From Bacillota bacterium (GTDB lineage Bacteria; Bacillota; Clostridia; Christensenellales; Aristaeellaceae), in NCBI GenBank assembly GCA_023411395.1, contig JAEYOV010000071.1:186001-250000 (forward strand): 64,000 nucleotides of DNA. Direction: 5' to 3'. The notes under the pieces were generated by a model. The model had not been told where the DNA came from, made no database searches, and saw only the letters and a program-made list of their open reading frames with translations. The number at the start of each line of letters is the position of its first letter. The first letter of the stretch is position 1. A program made the translations under genes and the position numbers. Below, piece by piece: positions 33,707 to 42,892 of the stretch.

Positions 33707-34426
33707 ATGGTGAACCGTCAATGTAACTGTTCTGCGTGCAGGCCGTCCAAGCAGCCTGACCGCAGTCCGCCTTGCGCCCCCACATGGCCGCAAATGGATA
33801 AGTGCGTGCCTTGTCCGCCGCCGTGCCCTTCTCCCTGCCCGCCGCCGTGCCCTCCGCCTTGTCCGCCCAAGGACCGCTGCAAGCATGAACCGGATCCGGT
33901 CCAGGTATTGCTGCCCAGAATCATCTGCAGCGGCCGGGAATGGCAACGGCGGCTGTGCACCAAGCTGAGTGTGAGCTGCGTGCCGGAGTGTGCCCGGCCT
34001 CCATTCCAGCTTGTATCCGTGCAGCAAAGCGGCGCGCAGCCCTGGTGGGAGCCGTCCAAGTGCAATACGGGACGGGGCCAAGCGATGTTCCATGTGTTTA
34101 TCCCCGTCTGCGCCTGCGTACGGGACGCCGCCGGCTGCGAATATTTTTGCCCCGCGGTGGTTGAGATGGATGCCTGCCTCCGCCTGAAATGCGCTCCTGC
34201 GGAATGCTGGCGCCATAACCTGATCATCGTACCTTGCGTGCGGCTGGTGTGTGCGCCGGTATGTTCAAACGATCTTTGCTTTGATGTGGAGTTGGAGGTT
34301 GTACTGGAATTGTTCCTGATTCACTGGGAACCCTGCTCCACCAAACCGCATAAGCCTGAATGCCGGGAGAAGCCCCTGTATCCCCAGCCCTGCCATCCGG
34401 GCTGCCATTCGCCTTATCCTTCCTAA
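33707..34426 (+). CDS. Cysteine- and proline-rich protein, possible spore-coat/exosporium component
   Basis: 239 residues with 31 cysteines (13%) by my count. The N-terminus has RQCNCSAC, then a Cys-Pro repeat region (CPPPCPSPCPPPCPPPC, about 36-52), then a globular part with about 20 further cysteines and hydrophobic strands (FHVFIPVCACV, HNLIIVPCVRLVCAP), and a Pro/His/Cys tail. I see no signal peptide or TM helix. GGAGG lies 8 bases before ATG 33707; an in-frame ATG at 33668 has no ribosome site. I do not recognise the family. Cysteine-rich proteins of Clostridia such as CdeC and CdeM build the exosporium by disulfide cross-linking, and this composition fits such a structural role, but that is inference from composition only. 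Confidence 0.75.
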   Translation: MVNRQCNCSACRPSKQPDRSPPCAPTWPQMDKCVPCPPPCPSPCPPPCPPPCPPKDRCKHEPDPVQVLLPRIICSGREWQRRLCTKLSVSCVPECARPPFQLVSVQQSGAQPWWEPSKCNTGRGQAMFHVFIPVCACVRDAAGCEYFCPAVVEMDACLRLKCAPAECWRHNLIIVPCVRLVCAPVCSNDLCFDVELEVVLELFLIHWEPCSTKPHKPECREKPLYPQPCHPGCHSPYPS

Positions 34427-34669
34427 GCCACGATACACAAGAGGCCCGGCCCGGTAATGGATGGCCGGCGCCGGACGGACGGGGCTGATGGCGCCTTCAG
34501 CCGGATGGAGCAGCCCCTTCAGGCGGCCAGGCAGTTCTTGCGCCTCGGCTGCCGCCGCACATGGACAATGGAGAGGCGGGTTCTGCTTTGTAAAGAGCGG
34601 GATACCGCCTCCCCTGTCATGGCGCCGGCGCATTGCCGTATTTTTACATATCCGTCCGGACGGGAATAG

Positions 34670-34698
34670 TTGACAAAGGCTATGGGGTGCTTTACTAT
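34670..34698 (+). promoter_or_regulatory. Sigma-A promoter of the SD-repeat protein gene
   Basis: TTGACA (34670-34675), 17 bases, TACTAT (34693-34698), giving a leader of about 85 bases. The rest of the 34427-34791 gap is GC-rich and shows no credible gene; its open frames lack ribosome sites. Confidence 0.8.
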
Positions 34699-34724
34699 AA
34701 CATATGAGAAACCTTATGCCATTT

Positions 34725-34776
34725 CAGGCTGGTTTTGGTATACGGAATGAAAGCCTGTAGAACAGGCTTTTGTTTT
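34725..34776 (+). promoter_or_regulatory. Possible antiterminator/terminator switch in the leader of the SD-repeat gene
   Basis: A 9-bp hairpin AAAGCCTGT/AGA/ACAGGCTTT (34750-34770) runs into TGTTTT, an intrinsic terminator shape 15 bases before the start codon. An upstream CAGGCT (34725-34730) is complementary to AGCCTG (34752-34757), the left terminator arm, so the two pairings exclude each other, as in attenuators. No ligand-binding aptamer is recognisable. Confidence 0.5.
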
Positions 34777-34791
34777 GATGGAGGAGCACAT

Positions 34792-37700
34792 ATGAGGCGC
34801 CGGCAAAAGGACAAGGCTTTCATTTCGCGCAGAACAAGGTGGATATTGTTGGGTGGCGGCTTGATTCTGGCTGCCTTTTTATCATTCCTGACAGCCGGTG
34901 CATCGCCCGGCGGGGAGGTTGCGCTTTCCGTATCCTTCAGGGGACTGAAGCTGAACGCGCAGCTTCAGTGGCAGACAGTGCCGCTTGGCGGCACGTTTGA
35001 AGTGCTGTCAGGGGAGACTGTGCTGGGGGAGGTCACTGCCAACCGCACGCAGGAGCAGCGGGATGCAGGAGTACCGGAATCGCTGACCGTAAAAACGCAG
35101 GATGCCGGGCTTGGCCTTTTTTTGCGTCCTGTTAAGGAGAGCATGCCAAGCTCCTATGTATGCCAGGATATCATTCCCGTAGCCTGGAACGGAGAGGGCA
35201 GCCTGCGGGCGGATGTGCTGGCTTATGCCCGGGAAGGCCTGTTTCGCCTGAGCAACACGCTTGCGCGGGATGGACAGCCTGCACAAAGCGCAGAATTCAG
35301 CGTTCTGGATGAAAGCGGGCAGACGGTGTATTCATTTGCCACGGATAATGAAGGCATCTACAACGCGCAGATGCCGCTGCCCGAAGGTGTATATACCCTG
35401 CGCCAGACGCTGTCGCCGGAAGGCACGGTGCCGGCTGAGGATATGGCTTTGGCCATTGTTCCTTACTTGGGCACGGAGGACAGCGTGACAGGCCTCACAG
35501 TGCAAAATGCGCCTGTACCCCTGCACGACCGTCTGCGGGGAGACATGGCCGTTGAGACCAGGCCCGCCGGGAATTTGTATGCCGGGGATCAAACAGCGGA
35601 ATTCCTCTTTTCAAGCCATTCGGATGAGGGGAACACACTACCCCTGCAAAACTATACAATAGATATCAGCCAATTGACTCTGCTGGACCAGGTTGGGAAT
35701 GCGCATCCTGATCAATCAGGGAAAGAAATAAAAAGCCTCATCGTGACGCCGGGCACCCAGGGGATACAGGCCAGAGCCCGGGCTTATGACGAACAGGGGC
35801 TGCAAATAGGCGGAGAAAGGCATTTTGCGCCGGGGCAGGAGCTCAGCCTGGACGGGCTGAAGGCATCCTCCGTCAAGATCGTCTATGTCGCGGCGGATGG
35901 ACAGGCTCTTGTGCCAGAAGCGTTTGATCCGGGTTCTATACACCTGAAAGTGGGCTTGGCCCGCCGTACCCCCGATCCAAGCAAGGCCAGCGTGGCCCAG
36001 GCAGCAGTCACCATGAAAGCTTCCTGGCAATACCAGTATCCGGGCCGGGACAGGAACATAGTCACGGCCTACGGGGAATGCAACAGCTTTGACCTGCGAA
36101 CGAATGTATTTGACAGCCGGGCGGTGGTCAGCGTTACAGGGGCGGCGGATGCTCAGGGCCGCGTATCGGTTACGGTGCGCCATGAAGGCGGCCCGGCGCT
36201 TGACGGCCAAAAGCTCGCGGTACAGCTGCCCGATGGCTGGCGTGTGCAGGATGGTAATATCCAACCGCCTATTGTGGCGGTCAGCCGTGGTAAACAGGCT
36301 GATATCCTGGCGCTTTCGCTGCCCGGCACGCTGGCGGAAGGCCAGGAGCAAACGGTAACATTCTCCGCGTCCCTGGGGGCAGGGGATGGGGAAGGCGCGT
36401 CATGGGTCTTGAGCAGCGCTGGCGTGGCTCCCACTCTGGACAATCCGCTGGGCCTTGCGGTATGGGGCGAGCGTGTGGAAGGCTGTCCTGTGGCGGATGC
36501 CGCGCTGGGCCTTGACCAGCCCGAAATGTATGCCTATGCGTCCTGGACTGCGAAAAATGATTCAGATACGGCCGTGTCGCAGCCGTTTGGCTATCCTGGA
36601 GTTGGCGGAGAGGCGGCTCTGTCCGGATGGCTGTTTGACGATGCCAACGGCAATGGGCAGCATGAGGAAGGTGAGCAGGGAGCTGCCGGACAGCTTGTGA
36701 TGTGGCGCGGCTCCGCCAACCTTAGCTATCACACCTATACGGATGCGCAGGGGAAATTTGATTTTTCCGGCGTATCGGCTGACGGCCAAATGGGGGAGCT
36801 GTACGCGCAGCTTCCGGAAAATACGGTCATCGCCGGGCAGCGTGGCACCGGCGGGCTGTATCTGGCGGCGCAGACGGGTTTGAGCAATCAAGCCGAGATT
36901 CAAATCGCATTCTCCAGGATGTGCGCGCTGTACGGCCGCGTGTATGAACAGGAGAGTCATGCGGGCATTGCCGGGGTTGAGGCTACATTGATTACGGGCG
37001 GCCAAGCGGCTGCGTCCGCGCTGACAGACGCGCAAGGGCAGTACCGCTTTGACGCTCTGGCATCGGGAGATTACCAGGTGGCCTTGAAGCTGCCCGACGC
37101 GCTTTCTTCACAGGCTGGATTCTATCCCGGCGACGGATACGCGCAAGCTTCCGGCCTTAAGGCACTGCTTCCTTCTATTACATTGCAATATGGCGGCGAG
37201 GTCATGCAGGACGGACCTGTGCGCCGGTACGGCTCGTTGGCCGTAAGCCTGCAGGGCTATACATATCCTTTAGGTACCGCGTCCCTGTTTAGGGAGGGCC
37301 GCCTTCTGGCCGAATCGGCCCCCGCCGATGACGGTTCGTACTATTTTAACAGGCTGTTCAGCGGCGCTTATACGCTTAGCTTGCAGGTGCCGCAAGGGCT
37401 TGCCATCCGCGCGGAGGGCACGCAGTCCTGGCTAAAGGGGCCGGTCTCCCTGGATGCTGAGGTCCCTGCGGGGGGAGAAAAGCAGCTTGCGCTGGAGGAA
37501 ACGGTCACAGGGTCACTTATGGTAGCATTCAGCGGTACCGGGGTCGCTGATATTCCGGTGATGATTTCGGGGCCGGAAGACCGGCAGGGAGTGCTGGACG
37601 CAAACGGCCGGTATGTTTTTTCAGACCTGATTCCCGGGATGTATCAGGTGCAGGCGGCACTGCCCCAAACGGTGCTTGAGGACCAGTCGGGGGCATGGCG

Positions 37701-40700
37701 GATTGAGCCTGCGCAGGGGAGCATGACCGCATCCCTTTTCGTGGAGGTTCTCCCCGGCCAGGAAACGGCGCCGCAGGAAGCCTTGCTTTTGCAGGCCGCC
37801 ACGGTCGCGGGCGCCGTCTTTGAGGATTCCGACCAGGATGGCGCGCTTGGAACAGGGGAAGCAGCCCTTTCCGGCGCGAGGGTGGAACTTTTGATGGAGC
37901 AGGCCGGCACATGGACGCAGATCCAGTCGGTGCAAACGGGCGGGGATGGGCTATTTCACTTCGGAAACCTGGTGCCCGGCCAATACCGCCTGTCCATCAC
38001 CCTGCCCAAAGGCAAGGCGCTGGCGAACCGGCAGGCGCAAGAGCCCTTCACCCTGGAAAATGGACAGAATATTCAGGTCTTTGCAGGCGCTGTTTCCCCG
38101 GCGGCGCTTGAAGCCAACGCTTTCTGGGATAGCAATAACGATGGTTTGCAGGGCATATATGAGCGGGCCATCGAGGGAACACTGGTGGAAGTCCTCCCGG
38201 CGGAGGGTGGCGATGACACCGTGGCCGCCAAGGGCATGACAGACAGGAACGGGCAAATCTCCTTTTACAACCTTGCCCCCGGCAATTACTGCATCCGTTT
38301 TACGCTGCCGGAGGGTTACTGGCTCTCCCGGCAGGGGGATGTGAGTGGTTTCAAACGAAACACAGTGCCCATAGCGGACAGCCGCCAGGGAGTAACGCAG
38401 CCCTTCACCCTGAAGGAGGGTCAAAAGGCGGGGTTTGGAGTGGGCGGCATAAAGACAGGCACGATCAGCGGCCGCGTCTGGCTGGATGTCAATGCCGACG
38501 GCATCATGACCGACGGCGAGCCCGGCCAGGCTGGGTGCACAATCACGCTGTCCGGCAGCCGAAATGGACAGAATTATATCTATACCACAGACGATACGGG
38601 GCTGTATGCCATTACCGCCCGCACCGATACGTATCTGTTCACCGTAAAGGGGCCGGATGGCATGAGCTTTACCCGCTCCAGCGCCACGGGCGGGGTGAAC
38701 CGCTCCATCATCACCACTGAAGGCACGAGCGCCGGGGAACGCAAATATGTGTTTGAATCCGGCACCCGGGAGGAAAACCAAAACATCGGTTTTGTGCCGG
38801 GGGCGGTTCTTCATGGCGTGGCCTTCCTGGATGAAAATTACAACGGCGTCTTTGACAGCGGCGAACAGCTTCTTGACGGCGTTACCCTGGAATTGACAAG
38901 GACGGGCAGCAGCAAAGCGCTGAAATCCATTGCAACCGGATCAGACGGCGCATTCCGCTTTGACAGCCTGTGGGGCGGCGAATACGATTTGCGGGCCGTT
39001 CTGCCGGATACGGGCGTGGTCTTTACCCGTGTCCCGGACGGCGGCAGCGAACATGAGAACCTGTTTGCCCGGCGCAAAGGCAAGCGTGAGACGACCGTTA
39101 CCCTCTCGCTTTCAAGCGGAGAGCGCCGGGCTGTGGGTGCAGGCGCGGTCGTGCCGGGTAGCTTGTCAGGCCTTGTTTTCACCGATACAAACTACAACGG
39201 GCTTTACGATCATGGAGAGCCGCCTGTTTCCAGCGTGCTTATAAGGCTGCTTGACCAGGACGGAGAAACGGTGGCCAGCGTGGAGACCAGTGCCGCCGGC
39301 CAGTATACCTTTGACGGACTGATGCCCATGGCCTACACCCTGGCGGTGGAAAAGCCGGCGGGCTACATGTTTACCTGGCAGGGCAGCGGCGAGAGCAGAA
39401 GCCGTGTACAAGCGCTGGATAAAAACGAGGGATTGACCGGGGCGATTTCCGTAGCCCTGGGTGAGCAGGTAAAGAGCGTGTATGCGGGTGTAATCTTGCC
39501 TGCCGGCGTACAGGGCAAGGTGTTTGGCGACTTAAATGACGATGGCCTGCTGTCCCAGGGAGAAGGGGGATTTGAGGGGGTAAAGGTGAGCCTTATGAAT
39601 GAGGCCGGGCAGGTGGTACAAAGCTTTACCACAGGCGGGAGCGGAGATTTTGCTTTTGCAGATCTGCATCCGGGCCGGTACACCCTGTCCTACTTGCTGC
39701 CCGAGGGCGCCGTATATGCGGTAAAGGTCAAGGGCGGAAACGAAATCGCCGGGGAGGACCTTACTGCTTTCGGTGAGGCTTTTGATCTGAAAATTGGGGA
39801 AACAAAGCGCGCCCCCTTGTGCGGGGCTGTGGCTCTGGGCCGGATGTCCGGCATATCTTTCCACGATGCCAACGCAAACGGTGTTCGGGAAGAAGGGGAA
39901 AACACCCTTTCCGGTGTGCGCTTCATTCTCACAAGCCGGCGAACCGGGCAGGAAGCCGGGAATGTGACCACCGGTCCGGACGGTGCGTTCCTGCTTGACC
40001 GTCTGCGGCCCGGCGCATACACGCTGAGCGTATCGCTTCCCGCGGGGATGGTTTTCACCAGGGCCGGTTCCAACATTTTGATGGATTCCATCCTGGGGGC
40101 GCAGGGGAGCCTGGATATGGACATCCGCATGGGGGATAAGCTGGACGGCCGCCTGGTGGGCGGCATGCTGCCGGCGTCCCTGGCGGGCCATGTTTGGCTG
40201 GATGAGAACAACAATGGCCTGGAGGAGCCGGGGGAGGCGCGTTTGGGCGGCCTCAAGGTACAGGTTCTGGATATCCTGACTGGCAGCGTCTTCACCACCT
40301 TGACAACCGATGAAAACGGCGCCTATCATGTGCCTGTTATCCGGCCTGGAACGTATGACCTTACGGTGAGCCTCCCTGAAAACAGCATTGCTGCGGACAC
40401 CGCCGCCGGAGAGAACATATTCCATGACGGCGCGCCTGGCACCGTGACCCTGGCCAACCTTATGCTTATGGAGGGTGAGGAGATTGCGGATATCCGCGCC
40501 GGAGTGAGACAGTATACCTCCATCCGGGGAATGGTCTGGGCTGATGTGCAGGGCACTATATCGCCTCTTGACGGCGTGCAGGTATCGCTGTATAAGGCTG
40601 ATGATCTTGAGAAGCCGCTGAAGACGGTGGTGACGGCGGAGGACGGAGCATACCGCTTTGACCGGCTGATGCCCGGGAAGTACAGGATCGGTGCGGCTCT

Positions 40701-41262
40701 TAAGCCGGGATATCTGTTTGTGAAGCCGCAGGATGAACGGCTGATGGCAGGCGAGGCGCTCAGCATCATATCAGACACCACCTCGGGACTTGGGGAAGCG
40801 TTTGATTTGGTTATGGGAAAGAATCAGATAAAGCAGGACATCGGCGCTGTCAGAACCGGCAAGCTGGGCGATTTTGTCTGGCTGGATGAAAACAGGAACG
40901 GGCTTCAGGATACGGGCGAGCCCGGTATCCCCGGCATGTCCGTAGTCCTCATACAGGATGGGCAGCAGGTGGCGGCGGTACTTACCGACGCTTACGGTTA
41001 TTATCTGTTTGACAATGTGTACCCCATGCCGAGCCAGGTGCAGGCTGCCATGTACACAGAGCTTATACCCACAACGCGGCGGACGGATTATCCTTTGCTG
41101 GTAAGCGCGCTGGACGGCTTTGAGGGGGATAAGGCCTATACCGTGGATGTGATGGTGACAAGCGGCGGGAAGAATTTCAACTGTGACCTGGGCTTTGTGC
41201 TGAAGGAGGGAAGCAAGCGTCCCGATGCCATAAAGCCCCCTCCGGCGCAAAAATGGGATTAG
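34792..41262 (+). CDS. Giant SD-repeat (SdrD B-like) surface protein
   Basis: 2156 residues from ATG 34792 (GGAGGAG 5 bases upstream; an in-frame TTG at 34735 has no ribosome site). Residues about 15-38 form a signal/anchor helix (RWILLGGGLILAAFLSFLTA). About 40-600 is a beta-rich N-terminal region. From about 605 to the end there are about 14 SD-type beta modules, most with V/F-x-D-x-N-x-N-G-x-x-x-x-G-E at the front (WLDENNNGLEEPGE, WLDENRNGLQDTGE) and a Y-x-F-x-x-L-x-P-G-x-Y ending. The D/N-rich loops probably bind calcium. Modules 2-4 and 13 lack most of the acidic loop. The C-terminus (KPPPAQKWD) has no LPXTG, no TM helix and no basic tail, so sortase anchoring is not apparent; the N-terminal helix may stay as the anchor. 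A stalk-like adhesin or matrix protein is the best guess. Confidence 0.9.
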   Translation: MRRRQKDKAFISRRTRWILLGGGLILAAFLSFLTAGASPGGEVALSVSFRGLKLNAQLQWQTVPLGGTFEVLSGETVLGEVTANRTQEQRDAGVPESLTVKTQDAGLGLFLRPVKESMPSSYVCQDIIPVAWNGEGSLRADVLAYAREGLFRLSNTLARDGQPAQSAEFSVLDESGQTVYSFATDNEGIYNAQMPLPEGVYTLRQTLSPEGTVPAEDMALAIVPYLGTEDSVTGLTVQNAPVPLHDRLRGDMAVETRPAGNLYAGDQTAEFLFSSHSDEGNTLPLQNYTIDISQLTLLDQVGNAHPDQSGKEIKSLIVTPGTQGIQARARAYDEQGLQIGGERHFAPGQELSLDGLKASSVKIVYVAADGQALVPEAFDPGSIHLKVGLARRTPDPSKASVAQAAVTMKASWQYQYPGRDRNIVTAYGECNSFDLRTNVFDSRAVVSVTGAADAQGRVSVTVRHEGGPALDGQKLAVQLPDGWRVQDGNIQPPIVAVSRGKQADILALSLPGTLAEGQEQTVTFSASLGAGDGEGASWVLSSAGVAPTLDNPLGLAVWGERVEGCPVADAALGLDQPEMYAYASWTAKNDSDTAVSQPFGYPGVGGEAALSGWLFDDANGNGQHEEGEQGAAGQLVMWRGSANLSYHTYTDAQGKFDFSGVSADGQMGELYAQLPENTVIAGQRGTGGLYLAAQTGLSNQAEIQIAFSRMCALYGRVYEQESHAGIAGVEATLITGGQAAASALTDAQGQYRFDALASGDYQVALKLPDALSSQAGFYPGDGYAQASGLKALLPSITLQYGGEVMQDGPVRRYGSLAVSLQGYTYPLGTASLFREGRLLAESAPADDGSYYFNRLFSGAYTLSLQVPQGLAIRAEGTQSWLKGPVSLDAEVPAGGEKQLALEETVTGSLMVAFSGTGVADIPVMISGPEDRQGVLDANGRYVFSDLIPGMYQVQAALPQTVLEDQSGAWRIEPAQGSMTASLFVEVLPGQETAPQEALLLQAATVAGAVFEDSDQDGALGTGEAALSGARVELLMEQAGTWTQIQSVQTGGDGLFHFGNLVPGQYRLSITLPKGKALANRQAQEPFTLENGQNIQVFAGAVSPAALEANAFWDSNNDGLQGIYERAIEGTLVEVLPAEGGDDTVAAKGMTDRNGQISFYNLAPGNYCIRFTLPEGYWLSRQGDVSGFKRNTVPIADSRQGVTQPFTLKEGQKAGFGVGGIKTGTISGRVWLDVNADGIMTDGEPGQAGCTITLSGSRNGQNYIYTTDDTGLYAITARTDTYLFTVKGPDGMSFTRSSATGGVNRSIITTEGTSAGERKYVFESGTREENQNIGFVPGAVLHGVAFLDENYNGVFDSGEQLLDGVTLELTRTGSSKALKSIATGSDGAFRFDSLWGGEYDLRAVLPDTGVVFTRVPDGGSEHENLFARRKGKRETTVTLSLSSGERRAVGAGAVVPGSLSGLVFTDTNYNGLYDHGEPPVSSVLIRLLDQDGETVASVETSAAGQYTFDGLMPMAYTLAVEKPAGYMFTWQGSGESRSRVQALDKNEGLTGAISVALGEQVKSVYAGVILPAGVQGKVFGDLNDDGLLSQGEGGFEGVKVSLMNEAGQVVQSFTTGGSGDFAFADLHPGRYTLSYLLPEGAVYAVKVKGGNEIAGEDLTAFGEAFDLKIGETKRAPLCGAVALGRMSGISFHDANANGVREEGENTLSGVRFILTSRRTGQEAGNVTTGPDGAFLLDRLRPGAYTLSVSLPAGMVFTRAGSNILMDSILGAQGSLDMDIRMGDKLDGRLVGGMLPASLAGHVWLDENNNGLEEPGEARLGGLKVQVLDILTGSVFTTLTTDENGAYHVPVIRPGTYDLTVSLPENSIAADTAAGENIFHDGAPGTVTLANLMLMEGEEIADIRAGVRQYTSIRGMVWADVQGTISPLDGVQVSLYKADDLEKPLKTVVTAEDGAYRFDRLMPGKYRIGAALKPGYLFVKPQDERLMAGEALSIISDTTSGLGEAFDLVMGKNQIKQDIGAVRTGKLGDFVWLDENRNGLQDTGEPGIPGMSVVLIQDGQQVAAVLTDAYGYYLFDNVYPMPSQVQAAMYTELIPTTRRTDYPLLVSALDGFEGDKAYTVDVMVTSGGKNFNCDLGFVLKEGSKRPDAIKPPPAQKWD

Positions 41263-41356
41263 GTCCGCTTTGTGAGAAAAATGGGGCGGGAGGCAGTTGC
41301 TGCTTACCGCCCTTAAACTATCAACAAACATAGGCAATCCGGCAGCGCTATTTTCT

Positions 41357-41394
41357 CAAAAAAAAGAACCCGCCTCCATAAGGGAAGGGGTTCT
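41357..41394 (-). terminator. rpsT terminator
   Basis: On the minus strand AGAACCC, a 16-base loop, GGGTTCT and eight Ts, 28 bases beyond the rpsT stop. Confidence 0.85.
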
Positions 41395-41421
41395 CGGAAA
41401 TACATATTTCTATCCTGCAAT

Positions 41422-41694
41422 TCACTGAGCCACAGCTTTGGAAAGACTGCGGGCCAGGCGGGCCTTTTTACGGTTCGCCGTATTCTTGTGCAGAATACCT
41501 TTGGCAGCCGCTTTATCGATGGCGGAGGTGGTTGCGCTCAACTGCACGTTGGCGGAACCGGGGTTCACAGCCAACTCAACCTGGAATTTCTTGATGGCGG
41601 TCTTTACCCCGCTCTTGATCATCCGGTTGCGCAAATTCTTCTTTTCACTGACCTTGACGCGCTTGATGGCGGACTTGATGTTCGGCAATTTCAT
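41422..41694 (-). CDS. rpsT: 30S ribosomal protein S20
   Basis: A 90-residue basic protein with the S20 pattern (MKLPNIKSAIKRVKVSEKKN, RNRMIKSGVKTAIKKF, IDKAAAKGILHKNTANRKK). It binds 16S rRNA early in 30S assembly. GGAGGTGA is immediately before the ATG. Monocistronic, with its own promoter (41730-41758) and terminator; expression of this gene is normally high. Confidence 0.98.
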   Translation of the reverse strand: MKLPNIKSAIKRVKVSEKKNLRNRMIKSGVKTAIKKFQVELAVNPGSANVQLSATTSAIDKAAAKGILHKNTANRKKARLARSLSKAVAQ

Positions 41695-41729
41695 TCACCT
41701 CCTTGAATCAACGTGAATCAGCAAAAATT

Positions 41730-41758
41730 ATTTTATCATGTCTTGGCACGTATTGCAA
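41730..41758 (-). promoter_or_regulatory. rpsT promoter
   Basis: On the minus strand TTGCAA, 17 bases, TAAAAT preceded by TGA (an extended -10-like context). Confidence 0.75.
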
Positions 41759-41918
41759 GTATTTTCTTGAGAACAAAGCGCAAAAAAATGTAAAATAGCG
41801 CATTCATTTTGAGGAAGATTGTTACCGGAGCCGGCATGAGTCAGGACAGCCGTTCCATCCGTGCATCATTTACGCTGCCTTTTCACAGATTAGAAGACGG
41901 ATATAAAGGAGGTGCATG

Positions 41919-42461
41919 ATGGAAGCGTTCTTTTTTGCTTTGCTTGCCCTGTTTTCCCTTGCCGAGGTTTTTATTGCCGTCCGGTATTCGAAAGCCAAAA
42001 AATCAAGCAGCTTAAAACATGCGGTCGCACCGGCCGTTCTTTTTCTTTTCTATCTGCTGGTGTTGTGTATTATTCGAATCCGCGTTCCTTATTTTGTTTT
42101 GACACTTGCCATGCTCACTGTCTTTTTGCATACCTTTGTGGGTCTTTATCTGGATCTGTACCACCGGTCAAAAACCTTTGACAGGTACCTGCACGGATTC
42201 GGCAGTTTTTCCTTTGCGCTGCTTCTCTACCTGACATTGTCGAAAGTGACCAGTCCGGGAGGATCGGTGCTTTTCCGCTCCGTTTTTGTGGCGGTCATGG
42301 GCATTGCGGCAGGTGCTGTATTTGAAGCGTTGGAATTCCTGCACGATTCAAGGAACAAAATGAAGATGCAGCGGGGATTGAAAGATACCGATTTTGACTT
42401 GATATTTGACGTCATCGGCTCGGTCGCTGCCGCTATCCTGGCAGCCTTTACGTATCTGTAA
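41919..42461 (+). CDS. Small polytopic membrane protein (DUF2238-like)
   Basis: A 180-residue protein with about five TM helices. The segment VFEALEFLHDSRNKM followed by GLKDTDFDLIFDVIGSVAAA matches the E-x-x-E-F/DT-x-x-D-L pattern of DUF2238 (YjdF-like) membrane proteins, whose function is not established. I chose ATG 41919 because AAAGGAGGT ends 5 bases upstream; the ATG three bases earlier is too close. It has its own terminator and is divergent to rpsT. No clear promoter was located in 41759-41905. Confidence 0.7.
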   Translation: MEAFFFALLALFSLAEVFIAVRYSKAKKSSSLKHAVAPAVLFLFYLLVLCIIRIRVPYFVLTLAMLTVFLHTFVGLYLDLYHRSKTFDRYLHGFGSFSFALLLYLTLSKVTSPGGSVLFRSVFVAVMGIAAGAVFEALEFLHDSRNKMKMQRGLKDTDFDLIFDVIGSVAAAILAAFTYL

Positions 42462-42462
42462 C

Positions 42463-42495
42463 AAAACCGCCGAAGCATTTTGCTTCAGCGGTTTT
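42463..42495. terminator. Bidirectional terminator
   Basis: AAAACCGCCGAAGCA / TTT / TGCTTCAGCGGTTTT, with one unpaired base. It serves the DUF2238-like gene (plus) and the small membrane gene at 42521 (minus). Confidence 0.85.
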
Positions 42496-42520
42496 CCTGC
42501 ACATCGGCCGGCTGCTTGAA

Positions 42521-42757
42521 TCAGAAGATGGCGCGAAAGGCCAGGCCCACGGCAAGCAGGATCAATGGAATGCCGATGACCGCGCCAATGATGGTCATAC
42601 ACAGCGCTACGCCGATGGCGCCAAGGATCAAGGCAAATATCAGCGAAAACAGGCCGCCGATGGCGCCCAATATGAAGCCGATGATTTTCCCGGCAAGGCC
42701 CAACGCACCGCCTATGATACCGATAACCGCCGCGAAAGGCCACAGTAAGCAACCCAT
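42521..42757 (-). CDS. Small hydrophobic glycine-rich membrane protein
   Basis: A 78-residue protein made almost wholly of hydrophobic and Gly residues, with three likely TM segments (IGIIGGALGLAGKIIGFIL, SLIFALILGAIGVALCM, GIPLILLAVGLAFRAIF) and repeated GxxxG-type spacing. GGAGGTGATTGGT precedes ATG 42757; an in-frame GTG 9 bases earlier lies in the ribosome site itself. I do not recognise a family. It stands alone between two terminators. Confidence 0.7.
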   Translation of the reverse strand: MGCLLWPFAAVIGIIGGALGLAGKIIGFILGAIGGLFSLIFALILGAIGVALCMTIIGAVIGIPLILLAVGLAFRAIF

Positions 42758-42858
42758 ACCAATCACCTCCTACGTGAAAAGTATACGGCTGAACTATGGA
42801 AAAATCAAAAAGGCCGGCATTAATTTTCCATGAGAATTTTCTCATTTCTGGAAGCCAC

Positions 42859-42885
42859 AAAAAAGCCCCTGCATGGGGCAGGGGC
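42859..42885 (-). terminator. Terminator of the HD-GYP/DUF5317 operon
   Basis: On the minus strand GCCCCTGC / loop / GCAGGGGC followed by six Ts. Confidence 0.85.
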
Positions 42886-42892
42886 AGGGTGG

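Noticed and set aside
34457..34673. Two overlapping small plus-strand frames before the SD-repeat promoter
   Set aside because: No ribosome site; Arg/Ala-rich GC-driven frames in two registers at once.
35716..36351. Minus-strand frames opposite the SD-repeat gene
   Set aside because: Arg/Ala/Pro-rich shadows of the repeat modules, with stops shifting from module to module.
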